Shown: positions 34,170-44,985 of the stretch, one piece after another
Layout: each line of letters opens with the position of its first letter
Position numbering within the stretch: the stretch's first letter is position 1
NCBI GenBank assembly: GCA_022828595.1
Contig: JAKGHH010000003.1
Coordinates: forward strand, 55,975,759-56,039,758
DNA from: Nelumbo lutea
Taxonomy: Eukaryota > Streptophyta > Magnoliopsida > Proteales > Nelumbonaceae
Reading direction: 5' to 3'
Length of the DNA stretch: 64,000 nt
The notes under the pieces: model-generated
What the model was told of the DNA's origin: nothing
Databases searched by the model: none
What the model saw: the letters and a program-made list of their open reading frames with translations, nothing else
Program-made: the position numbers and the translations under genes

Positions 34170-34620
34170 TCTTCTACTGGTACCTTCTATAACTATGCTG
34201 CATGGAGCAGAGTGTTGGGATGTTAAGAAAAACAAAGTCCAGAAAATGGGGTGGCAGAAATGTGAATGCCTAGATGGGTGGGGGTAAAACTAGAAAGGAC
34301 AGATTTAGAAATGAAGTCATATGAAGGAACCTAGGAGTAGCTCCAATAGGTGATAAAATGAGAGAAATTAGATTGAGATGGTTTGGTCATGTGCATAGAA
34401 GGCCATCTACAGCACCTGTTCCGATAAGTCATCAGTTACAAGTTTAAGGGGCTAGAAGAGTTAGGGCAGACCATAAAGGACTTGGGTGGAACTAATAAGA
34501 AATGATTAAGTGTCCATAATTGATATGGCACTGGACAGAATGGAAGGGTGAAACAGTATTCATGTGTTTGAGCCCATATGGTTGGGACAAGGCTTAGATG
34601 GTGATGATGATGAAAGGAAT
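34170..34620 (+). pseudogene. RTE-clade LINE, C-terminal fragment
   Basis: Broken plus-strand frames show [28 protein letters not shown] (degraded RWFGHV), RTWVELIRND and the terminal GTTGGGACAAGGCTTAG followed by GATGATGATG. Related to the copy at 13.4 kb. Confidence 0.7.
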
Positions 34621-35863
34621 TCATTGTTTCAGGAGGGACTGATGATAAGGTAAAAGCTGTCTCTTGAAGAATTCTATTTAAGAAGGGGAAGGTGAAAAAT
34701 GAGGGGCAAAGATGAACTCTTCTAAAAATTAAAATTTAAAGAAATCTTCTGGGAAGATCTTTATGTAGAATCTCCATTGGTGGCTCTAGTTTTCTGCTTT
34801 ACTTTAGTTCCATTATCTCCCTTTTATGTTGATTAGTGGTATAAGCATAAAACCCTTGTAATAGAGGAGATTTTACGTGATTTTAAGAGGTTGGGCTATC
34901 ATTGACATCCAAGTCCCTTTTAAGGTGGGCCTGGTTTTGTGCATGACACCCTGATATTGCAACAATATATTAGCACCTAATGATTATTTTTCATGATTGA
35001 TTGGCAGAAAGGGTTTGTGACAAGCAAAACACTGAAAGATTGTAAGGTGATTCCCTGATAGAAAAGTGTGGAGTCTCTTGACTTTAGAAGTGTTATCTTG
35101 GTCACTCTAAATATGGAAGAGTTGTAAACCTTAAATGTACTTTTGGCAATTTTGATTTGATGTATGCAAAACATTTTAATTATAGATGATGAATTAATTG
35201 GATTGTCAGACCTAAAACGGGTGGCAGATACTTTAAACTGATCAATGACAAGATCTGTTAGAACTCGCATGGTTTCTAGACCCATTAAGATTTGATATGC
35301 ACAGCTTTTTTTTTTGACAATTACCAATGAATAAATTGGTTTGTCAGGCTCAGATCAGATGATGGAGCATTTTCAGACTGTTAAACCATACAAGAAAACT
35401 AATAATGCTTAACATTGTAGACATAATTGAGATAAGGGATGGTTCTGGATCTTGTCTGGATGTGTTTAAATAACAAAATAGAAGCCCTTCTAACATGTTT
35501 GGTTTAAGCTTTTATTTTCTTTTTTCCTTTTTGAATATATTAAATCAAGAAAAAGTGTATGGTATTCATGGTCCTCTACAAGGAAATTTGTACAGTATAT
35601 ACACAGCATTGATGATCCCCAAAAAAGTCTATTTTCAAAAAAGAACAATCCTCTCCACTAAAAGATTTGAGAGTAGACAACTGGCTTTTAATCATTTGTA
35701 TTGCAAAATTGATTACAGTTTCCTCTGGATTTGCCTTCTACTCAAGGATTCTATGTTGCCTAAAGCTAATGGGCATTTGCTTTCACTCAGATGTTCTTTG
35801 CGTAGCTGTTCTTCTGAACAGCTTCATTCATATGTGTTATATGAATAGTTCCATATCTCTCTT

Positions 35864-35898
<35 letters not shown>

Positions 35899-36083
35899 TT
35901 GTTGTTTTCTTTCCTTCTGCTACATTCAGTGATATTATTAGTACTTTTCTGTTGATCTCTTGAGATGGTATATGACCAAAACAAAAGAATATACAATTTG
36001 ATTCTGTTAACTGTTCACGCCAAAGAAATGATCTGAAGCCTTTATCCATCCTTATGCGTAACATTTTATGGCTTCACTTGCAG
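34621..36083. other. No gene recognised; CT and CA microsatellites
   Basis: AT-rich sequence with short ORFs matching nothing known to me. A (CT)n run at about 35857-35882 continues as (CA)n to 35898. If the candidate 3' UTR exon at 36084 is real, this belongs to the preceding intron. Confidence 0.4.
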
Positions 36084-36720
36084 GGACCTAGACAAATTCA
36101 GCATGCTTATTTGAACCTGGGTTATTGAATGAAGAAGCCATCATCTCTCTTTTGAATGAAGTTAGCCACAGCATCCAGCATCAACAGTGGAAATTTTGAG
36201 CTTGGCTAAGTGAAATGCATCTCTGATGCGCATGATCTTCTGGTGGGTGATATTCTGGCCATTGAGAAAATGAATTGAACCACACCGAGGAATGTTACAG
36301 TGGAAGTTTCTTTTTTGGAAATAGCAAATGCTTCCTTGGTGTAGGACGGGCGGTTACTGACCTGTGATTAATCATATCATCCAGGTAAAATAGTTGCAGA
36401 GTATGGTTAGTCAAACTTTTCCTTTTGTTTTTAAGGAAATCAATTCCATGTCATATTGCATTTTTCTTACCCGTCCACCGTAGTGGGTTCTGGAAGTATG
36501 GGCAGGCGTTTGTCTTTCATCTTAATGGCATTCTGTTTTCCGGCTTGGGGGTGTCTTGGTCTTATTTTGTTGGTTTCTCTTCGGAGTTCACATGTTATCT
36601 TATTGGACTTGTGATGAAAGGGAAAAAAATTAATCATTGTATTTTGTTTTTCTTTGAAATGGCATGTCTTCTATTGTCTAATAAAGACGGTAGAGTAATT
36701 TTCAATATCTGATAAAAGGA
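36084..36720 (+). other. Candidate terminal 3' UTR exon of PP2A B''
   Basis: GGCTTCACTTGCAG/GGACC at 36083/36084 is a good acceptor. The sequence after it shows no TE signature. AATAAA-like words (CTAATAAAGACGG near 36680) could mark polyadenylation. This would splice to the donor at 22663. The call is an inference from splice sites and from the lack of repeat features. Confidence 0.3.
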
Positions 36721-37289
36721 ATTAGTGTCAATATCTGAATTTTCAATAGTAGAATTTGATGTCATTCAAATATATTATGGCAGAATAAACGTTATGCTGA
36801 TTACAATGTTAAGTTCTCACATGCTTTGAGTTTTATTGCCTGTATGCCAACAGGCTGAATGAATGTTTCAATGGTACTGACTGCTTTTAGAACTTTGGAG
36901 ATAACTTGTAGATACTCTTTCGGTAGCTTACCCATTTGAGACGTGTTATTTAGAAATTCTTTTGAAAGGTCTTCTGGAAGATCTGGCAGTCATACGACGT
37001 AGTGAGCTTTTATATAAAGATCTTGATAGTCTACAGACCGTTTGGTTGGAGGTGCATCTTTCAATGCGAAAATGAGATGAAAAAAAAGGCGAGAAGCTTC
37101 ATTTCTACTTTTCCGAAATAAAGCTTGAAGCGAGTTTCTCACATTTTTTCTGGGCGGAGTCTTTTGGCAGTTAGATCTTTTCCCAATCAAATGGGAAAAA
37201 GAATGTGGATTTCCGGGCTTCTAAACAGCCAACAGCCCACACAGAAAGACATGTGCAACAGGGCTATATGGGTTGAAGTACTAATAAAT

Positions 37290-39280
37290 GATTTAAGCAC
37301 TTTTTTTTTTGTTTTTGTAAAAAAGGTAAGGTAGCTTTTATTAGAAAAAAAAGCATTATGCAAAAAGAATGCAAAAAACTGCAGCCCCCAGAAACACCTA
37401 GCCCATACAACAAAGCTAGGGCCTAAGACCACAATCCAAGATGACACCAAACTAGCCAAACACCCAAGATAGGACCAGCACACGACTTCCACCAACCCAA
37501 CCCAACTTCGAAGATCAATTGCGGCCAAAAAAAAAGGTAGGACTTCTATAAACACTAGCTGGCCAAGTTGCCCTTGCCTATACCTCTTGTACCCCTCGCC
37601 TTCGGAGATCACATTACCTGGGAGGATGCGACCGTGGCACGCCAGTTGAAATTTTATTTCAAACACTGACATGTTTGCATTTCACTGGCGACCTGGGTCG
37701 CAGGTAATGTTTTCTCTCCCCACCGTGCTGTGTACCCCTCGGGAAGGGTGGATCATCGACCAGCACATCATAACAGTCCCTCAACAGTAGGGACTTGCTA
37801 CTCCCAAGAGGAAACATCGGAGGATAAGAAGAGTAGCTCGATCACAATCTTTATATTTCTACCTCTACATCCATCTCGGAGCAAAAGTCATCTTGAGGAG
37901 GATGGGCTTCACGCTTTCCCAAAAGTAATTGCTTTATCCACTTGATTTGCAACAACCACCTGTGCGGGGTACACTTCCCCCCTCTTACATCTTAGACAAA
38001 GGCACAGCCATCAAATTCCTAGAAGAACAAGGCTCACTTTGGGCCGAAGACGTAGCCGTACCTAACTGCCAATCAGTGTGGCATTTAAGAATGGCTTCCT
38101 CTTGGGCTTTGCTGCTGAAAGATGGATCTTGGAGAAGAAGGTTCCCGCCAGTCCACCACTGAACGGGGCCTCCTTAATACTTTCAAGCTACTGCCAAACG
38201 GAACTCAATGGAACTAATCCTTGGGAAAACACAGACTGATTGGGCTTCAACGCCACTCGAGACAAGCCCTACCCAGTCTCTTGGCTGTTAGGCGAAGGGG
38301 AAACTGAGATCAGGTTGACCTACAATAGTTGAACCGGGTTCCAAGCCGGAAATGCAAATCATCTAAAACTTCCCCAGTCCACATTAAAACTTTCAACATC
38401 GTAAAACTTGAAAAGCCTGCCAAAATAAGCAAACGTTGCGATGAGGAGGCCGTTGTGCCTGTAATCTCTGATGACCCATCACCCAACAACACAAGATCTA
38501 GCATAACTCCAAGTGGCAACGGGGTCCTGTCTGAATTCCTTCCCGTCAATTTTGACTGGCAATGGGGAAAAATCTCTGATTCAATTTCCACCGGAGCAAG
38601 GATCGGCTGAATCTCCCTTCCTCTTGCCTCTCCATTAACACCAAGGTGAGGAGCTTGTAGCTTCTTCCTTTTTCTGCTTCTGCATTGGCGCTTCCAAATG
38701 ACAATAGCAGAGGTACCCTGCACCCAACAGGAAATCCAATGTTGCCCCTAGATACAATCCTAGAAACCAGACCAGGGGACGGTGGAAAAAAACGAGCCAT
38801 GTTCTAAAGTTGTGACTTGAGGCGACAGTGGAGTCTAGACCCATTTGTTGCAGCACGGAGGTCGGCCATCAATTGGGAGCTTGATGTCTTTGACTGCAAT
38901 CCTCAAGAAATAACTAATGCCCCCCACAACAAGAATTGTAGTTTGGGGATGTCACGAACTGCCCTGCTCCATACAAATAAACGAAGAGCGATTTGGCATA
39001 TAAGATGAATCTAGATATGCTGACTACAAGCAAATATTTTATCACTGATATTCCCAATGTGCAACTGGGTGAATGAGGCCAGCAATGTGTTGTAGTCAGT
39101 AGCAGATCTGAACTCATCCGATATTCATCTATAAGTATATACTTAAATCACTGGGAAGGTGTACAACGGCATTTGGAGGTTGAAGTGTGATATGCTTTTG
39201 GCCTGACAGACATATTCTAAATTATTGACGTGTTTTTCCCACCCTTCCTTTAATCTCTCATCTCTCTCTCTTCTCTTACA
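37290..39280. other. Unassigned sequence, possibly LINE-derived
   Basis: The minus strand around 37560-37300 resembles a LINE 3' end (long T-rich 3' UTR with TTTTCTAATAAAAGC-like sequence and an A-rich terminus near 37305). 37700-38800 is GC-richer, with short ORFs on both strands, for example 38329-38610 with VHIKTFNIVKLEKPAKISK. It could be decayed LINE ORF1, but I see no certain domain. Confidence 0.25.
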
Positions 39281-39289
39281 TCCCTCTTT

Positions 39290-39530
39290 ACTCTAGAACT
39301 CAAAAATTACAAGAATGCCACATATAAGACAAATCTCTCTATATAATTGATTCTATAATATTTGAAAATTACAAAAATGTTACATATAAGACAAATACAC
39401 CTTCTTTACCTTGCCATGTAATTGTCTTTATTATATTCAAAAACTACAAGAGTGCCACATATAATACAAGCCTTCTTATGTAATTGACTCAATGACATTC
39501 GAAAGTTAAATGAGTGCCACATACAATTAT
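39290..39530. repeat. Degenerate tandem repeat, unit about 70 bases
   Basis: About three to four diverged units, each with AAAATTACAAGAATGCCACATATAA-like sequence (core TGCCACATATAA) followed by a TATGTAATTG(A/T)CT-like segment. Followed by a (CT)n run at 39582-39604 and a (TA)n run near 39753-39770. Confidence 0.6.
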
Positions 39531-39957
39531 TTATGATTATGCCATCTTATAAATAAAATGCCATCCCTCTTCTTTATCAGTTCTCTCTCTCTCTCTCTCT
39601 CTCTCCTCCTATTCTTTGTCTCAGATTTTATTTATTTTGTTATTATTATTATTCTTATTATTATTATCTAAACATTTATTTATTTAATAAAATTAAATAA
39701 ATTATCTATTTTAATAAAATAAATTAGTAAAATCAAGGAGATGCGACATTATATATATATATATATATATTTATAGTAGGACAGTCAATGGGTTGAGTTT
39801 GGTTTGAGATGGCCTATACCAGTTCTATTCCAATAAAATTTTATTTATTTATTTTACTAAAATTAATAAATTATTATATAAACATTAATTTATTTAAGAA
39901 AAACTAGGGTTGAACCAATGGGTTGGGTCTATCCTGATGGATCTAAATTTATTAAAT

Positions 39958-39962
39958 ATAAT
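39958..39962. repeat. Left target duplication of the Tat element
   Basis: ATAAT, identical to 49906-49910. Confidence 0.85.
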
Positions 39963-40302
39963 TGATGGTGCGCAATCCGATCACTCCTGGCTGGCACTTG
40001 CGTGGCTCCTGAAAGGTACTTGAGATGAAGAAGATGAAGAATCCCCGGGAGCTTGCCCGGCGGGAACACTCCGACGCTTAAGTTAGAGTTCTGTGAAAGA
40101 TGCAAGAAGAGAGGAAGAAAGCTAAGAGTGCAGATAGCGCAAGTATATGGAAGTTACCTTTGTCACTTGGGATTGGGCTACTTATAACAAAACTTTGTCG
40201 AATCAGGCCCACCTGCCTCTGACAGGGCAGGTATAACCGCCACTGTCGTCCTGTCGTAGCCATTATAGCCAGGGTTGAGGTGGCACATGCGGGGCCGTCC
40301 TT
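39963..40302 (-). repeat. Truncated 3' LTR of the Tat element
   Basis: It aligns to 49014-49353 and then stops after GTCCTT, while the full LTR continues for about 550 more bases. By eye there are about 31 differences in 340 positions, nearly all transitions. The deletion also removed the polypurine tract. Confidence 0.9.
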
Positions 40303-40318
40303 TTCTTTCCGTGTTATC

Positions 40319-42460
40319 ATGTCGTCTAGTGTAGATAGCCTTATCGATGAGCCCGAGGTGGGTACCTTGGCTCAGGGTGGCTCTTCTGCCGCCCAGCCGT
40401 CTGACGTACGGGTGGCTTCAGGTTATTTGGCATCCACATCCCGCTGAGGTCGGGTGCCAGATCAGTTCGACCCTTCCACTGTGACTCCGGAGAGACTCCA
40501 AGACCTCATTCAGAGGTTCCACCTTCCTAGGGAGTACTCTTACAATCTTCCTACCAGCAGCTTTCCATGGGAGCACGGTCCCGATGAGATCGTGGTCTTC
40601 AGGGAGCAACTGGTCGCCGGGCTCCTCTTTCTCTTCATCCTCTAATTGTTGAGGTGTTGGTGCACTTTAACATTACCTTGGACCAGCTTCACTCGAATTC
40701 CATATGGAATGTGGTTGGGTCCATTTCCATCTGCTTCGACTGCTCCTTCCCCATTGACCTAAATGTCCTCAGTACCATCTTGGCAATAAAAAAGAGCGCT
40801 TCAGGCACTCTCCCCGGGCACAGGTGGGCTTATTATCTGTCTCCCTGCCCGGGTTTTAAATTAATGCATAAGCTCTCAATTAAAGTCCCAGCCTGGAAGC
40901 GTGACTACTTTGTAGTTCAGAGCAGCACAGAGTGGTCATTCCCTACTGACTGGAGGGTGGCCGTTCAAGACCCCAGTGCTATCCTCGATGGGAAGACTAA
41001 GAAGTCACTTCAGTCGTGGGCTCAGCTCGGGTTGAATTACAAGGACTTCACAGCCGAGGAGAAGCTCATCCAAGCTAGCTTGAGCCTAGGTAGGTCTTGT
41101 CTTTACTTCGACATTTTTGTTCGCATACTTGTTTCAGGGTTACTAACACCGAGCTTCGTTGCAGGTCCCATGGAGGCGGAAAGGATAGACGGTCAGAGAC
41201 TCTTCCACCAGATGAAGAGAAAGAAGTGCGTAGCCAAGAAGGCGCACGTCGAGTTCTTGCAGGCCTCTGCCGAGGTTCAGCCTCCGCATGCCTCAGCTCC
41301 GGAGCCCGAGCTCCCCGGTGCTTAGCCTGTCATCGACTTGGAGGGAGATGTGGCGCCTCAGGGGCCTGAGATGGCGGCAGAGCCCATCGCCGAGTCTGTC
41401 GGGACTATTGCCAGGGATGCCACTGAAGATGCCGTTGAGGCTCGCCCCGCAGAGGCTACAGCTGGGGCTTGTCTTGTGGGTGCCGTCGTTGAAGATTCCG
41501 AGGAGTCCACCCATGCGGAAGAGATGTCAGTATCCAGCTCGGGGAGTCAGGAGGGTCAAAGCATTATGAACCTCCATTGCAGCCTTCAGAAGAGTAAGGA
41601 GGCTGCGTACCTGGAGGAGGTCACAGAATGGGCCGATCTCACTTCTGGTCAGCTCAGTACCTGAGCTACTTCTCATACCATGGGGGTGAGTTCCCTATGA
41701 AAGATTCTCTTTCTTTCTTTCTCTTCTCCCTCATTTTTTTTGACTGGTCTCCTTTTTGCAGGTGAACTCAGCCGTGCGTGCCTTGACCTTTAAATCTGAT
41801 CGGCATCTGAAACGGGCTTTGGAAGTTGAGAAGTCATCTCGCACAGCCCATACTAAACTAAGGGCAGCTCACGGTCAGATCCACCGCCTGCAGAATGATG
41901 CCTCAGCTCAGAAGAGCTTCATCGAGGTGCTGTTGGCAGAGAAGAGCTAGCTGGCCTGAGACAAGGACAGATTGAGGGCCGAGGTGAATGGGTTTAAGGT
42001 TGGCCAAGAGGCCTTGAGGCTCGAGATGGACAGCCTCAAGGCAGAGCAGGATGCTTTGAAGCTTGAGGTGCAAGGCCTTAAGGGAGCGAAAGGAAAGCTA
42101 GAGCACGAGGTGGAGTACCTCAGAGCTGACCTCAAAGAGAAGACCGAGATCTTTGAAGATGCCCTCAAGGAGACCAAGGTCCAGGCCGTCATTGACTATG
42201 TTAAGTCTTTGAGGTTCGACGACGTGATGACCAAGGCCTACCGCAAAGGTTTCAAGCTCAGCCGGTGGTTAATTAGGCACATCTACCCCGGTCTAGATAC
42301 AAGTGCCATCACTACTTCATGGATCACTAATGACATAGTGCGCCAGTTAGCGGATGATTCAGACTCTGAGGACGAAGGCGCCAATGATGATGGAGAGGCC
42401 ACTGACCTGGTTAATGCCCCTGAGGAGGTCCCTAGTAAAGGCGATGAGCCTTCGAAGTAG
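40319..42460 (+). pseudogene. Antisense three-exon ORF of the Tat element, coiled coil
   Basis: Runs opposite to gag-pol. Exons: 40319-41089, 41165-41685 and 41762-42460; introns of 75 and 76 bases start GTAGGT and GTGAGT and end in GCAG after pyrimidine-rich tracts. The protein would be about 660 residues. The N-terminal domain (about 40470-41089) has ERLQDLIQRFHLPREYSYN, VHFNITLDQLHSNSIW and PGFKLMHKLSIKVPAWKRDY, the pattern of the 'putative gypsy type transposon' domain (Pfam PF04195). A basic segment and an acidic, low-complexity middle follow, then a coiled coil (about 41960-42190: RAEVNGFKVGQEALRLEMD, LKLEVQGLKGAKGKLEHEVE) and a conserved-looking C-terminus with an acidic tail (DDSDSEDEGANDDGE). 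Exons contain five in-frame stops, all explainable by C-to-T, and one frameshift near 40625. A poly(A)-like TAATGAAATATG follows the stop. Function unknown. Confidence 0.8.
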
Positions 42461-43109
42461 TTCAGCCCCTGTACTTGCGAGCTTGATCTTTTTTCTTCTC
42501 TTGTAACAAACCTTTTGTAATGAAATATGTGCAATGAAAATACACTTTGCTAATTGTCGTGAAATTTTACTTTATTTGTCGAATTGATTATTTTACCCCG
42601 AACTGTTAAGCTATTGAGCTAAGTACCCGAAGTGGGGGTTTCTCAACTGTCGTCACCCTAAACTGTCTTCCAGGACTTAGTAGGGGTAACCCCAAGTGCA
42701 CCGAGGTGAGTAAAATAGTAGGGTATATGCCCGACCTGTTTGCACCTGGGTTAAGTTGACATCGGTTGTCCTTAACGGGTTCAACCTGTTGTATGCCAGG
42801 GCAGGCTATGCATCACGAGGTTTGTACCTGAGTTGCCTGCGCCTTAGGCATTACAAGTACTTAAACTATGCTGGTGAGGCAGCTAGGTCTTATATGGTGC
42901 TGAGGTCTTTCATTAGCTTGGTGTTTTAGCCCTTAGGATGGGGGGTGGCTTATAGTCTGCTCTCCTGGAGTTCACTCGTGCCGAAGAGGTGACATGATCT
43001 TATAGCGCCGAGGTCATGTTAGCTCGGCATTTTTGGCCCTTAGGCTCTGGGAGTGACTCGTAGTCCACTCAGTTGTTACAGGTAATACTGTCTTAAGTTG
43101 ACAATATTC
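42461..43109. other. Spacer between the antisense ORF and pol of the Tat element
   Basis: No ORF of note. It contains two similar segments with GGCATTTTTGGCCCTTAGG and TGGTGTTTTAGCCCTTAGG (about 42915 and 43025), a short internal duplication. The antisense ORF 3' end and the pol 3' end converge here. Confidence 0.5.
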
Positions 43110-44154
43110 CATGCCCGAGGTACTTGTCTCCCTTCGAGGGTTTTGAGCTCGTATGTTCCTTCCCCGAGTACTCATTTCAGTCGGTAAGGTCCTTCCCAGT
43201 TGGTCCCGAGCTTGCCTGTGTTGGGCTTTGGTACCATAACTTTACGAAGGACCAGGTCACTGACGCGGAGGTTCCGCTTCTTGACCTTGGCGTTATAGTA
43301 CTAAGCTACTCTTTCTTGGTAAAGTATTGTCCTGATGTACGCGAGGTCCCTTACTTCGTCGAGTTGATCGAGGTTGGTATGCAGTTCATCTTCATTTGTC
43401 TTGTCATTATATGCTTCCAGTCACAGCGTAGGTACTTCAATCTCTACTGGGATGACTGCTTCGGTGCTATAGGTGAGGTTGAAGGGAGTCTTTTCTGTAG
43501 CGGTTTTCTTCGTGGTTCGGTAATCCCATAGAACACTGGGTAGCTCGTCTGTCCACAATCCTTTAGCTTGGTCCAAACGTGCCTTCAATCCACGGAGGAT
43601 GGCTTTGTTTGTGACTTATGCTTGACCGTTTGCTTAAGGGTGCGCGGTTGAAGTGAAATTCTGTCATATCCCTATATCTTGGCACCGGTTCTGGAACTTG
43701 ATGTCCTTGAACTACTTGCCATTGTTAGAAATTAGTACCCAAGGTAGCCTGAAGTGGCACACAATGTACTTCCAAAAGAAATTTTGGATGTTCCGGGCTG
43801 TGATCGTTACAAGAGGTTCAACTTCTACCCACTTGGTGAAGTAATCCACTGCTACTACTAAGAACTTCCTCTGGCTTGACGTTAGTGGGAATGGTCCAAG
43901 TATGTTGATGCCCATTGTGCGAAAGGCCATGGACTGGTAAGATACTTGAGGTCGGCAGCAGGCTTATGGTGAATGTTGGCTTGCTTTTGGCATTTGTCAC
44001 ATTTTCTGACGAGCTCGATTGCATCTGCCTTCTTTGTTGGCCAATAATACCCCTGTTGTAGTGCTTTTTGGGCGAGGGCCCTGCCCCCCAAGTGTTCGCC
44101 GCACAGACCCTCATGAGTGTAACAGAGTACGAGCTCTGCTTCAGTAGGTCGCAA
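43110..44154 (-). pseudogene. Tat integrase
   Basis: The minus strand from 44154 has the HHCC zinc domain (THEGLCGEHLGG ... QQGYYWPT ... VRKCDKCQ). From 43930 comes the catalytic core (GINILGPFPLTSSQRKFLVV, VDYFTKWVEVEPL). The second catalytic Asp box reads ISNNGK where SDNG is expected, so the Asp is lost. Further degraded pieces to about 43110 carry the tail (DELPSVLWDYRTT-like near 43555-43515, and a VLRKVMVPKPN-like block near 43250). Frameshifts occur at about 43900 and after 43710. Confidence 0.85.
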
Positions 44155-44223
44155 GCAGCGCAGGTAGGGGAGCGTGTAGGATCTTCGATACAGTCGTTCG
44201 TCTATTATGAGGCATTTGGCTGC

Positions 44224-44832
44224 CTAGCGCTCTACCTTTCTAGCCGCATTGCGATTTGCAGGGAGGGTCCCATGTAGCAAGAAGCTCACGAGCGGGTCGA
44301 TCCTGCTCGGCTCTGCTTGAACGACGGGAGCGACCTCCTCTGCACCCCCGAGAATGCTAGGCCGAGGCAGGTCCTCTATGTACACGGTTCTCATGGTGAT
44401 ATCGCTGGTGCTGGCCAACCGGGACAGGGCATCAGCCTTAGCGTTCTTCGACCTTGGGATTTGCATGATGAAGTGTGACTGGAAGTTAAGCAGAGCCTCT
44501 CTTACTTTGGCTAAGTAAGCAACCATGGTTGGTTCACAAGCTTCATAATCTCCTGTGACTTGGTTGACTACGAGTTGGGAGTCGTTGCAGATGACGATGT
44601 GCTTGGCTTTTACTTCTCTGGCTAAAGCTAGTCTAGCTATCAACGCTTCATATTCCGCCTCATTGTTGGATGTCGCGAACTCGAAATGTAGTGTGTACTC
44701 CAATTTCGTGTCGCTTGGGCTGTACAGGACTATTCCGGCTCCATTGCCCTGCTGGTTTGAGGAGCCATCTACGTGAAGGATCAAGGGCTCCTCATCCCAG
44801 TTCACGCTTGGCCTAACTAGGAGAGATTCCAC
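44224..44832 (-). pseudogene. Tat second RNase H (archaeal-like)
   Basis: An open stretch of 202 codons with EEPLILHVDGSSNQQGNGAG (first Asp), SNNEAEYEALIARLALA (Glu), HIVICNDSQLVVNQVTGDYE (Asp) and RSKNAKADALSRLA (last Asp). This is a complete RNase H catalytic set, separate from the RT-linked RNase H just upstream, as known for Tat-lineage elements. Confidence 0.88.
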
Positions 44833-44985
44833 ACCGGTTGCTACTTTACGGGGCTTGGACTCAACTGGCCTGGGAGCTCCGGGCCCACCCGAACTGGGGG
44901 CCTCGTGCTCAACCGGCCTGGGGACTTCGGAGTTGAAAGTGCATTCGACAATGAAATCTGCTAAGGCTTGGGCCTTAATAGCAGT

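Noticed and set aside
37187..37672. 161-codon ORF with hydrophobic stretches
   Set aside because: It covers a probable LINE 3' end with a T-rich tail; composition explains the hydrophobic translation.
39290..39530. CRISPR-like repeat array
   Set aside because: The units are diverged, of uneven length and in plant DNA; this is a decayed tandem repeat.
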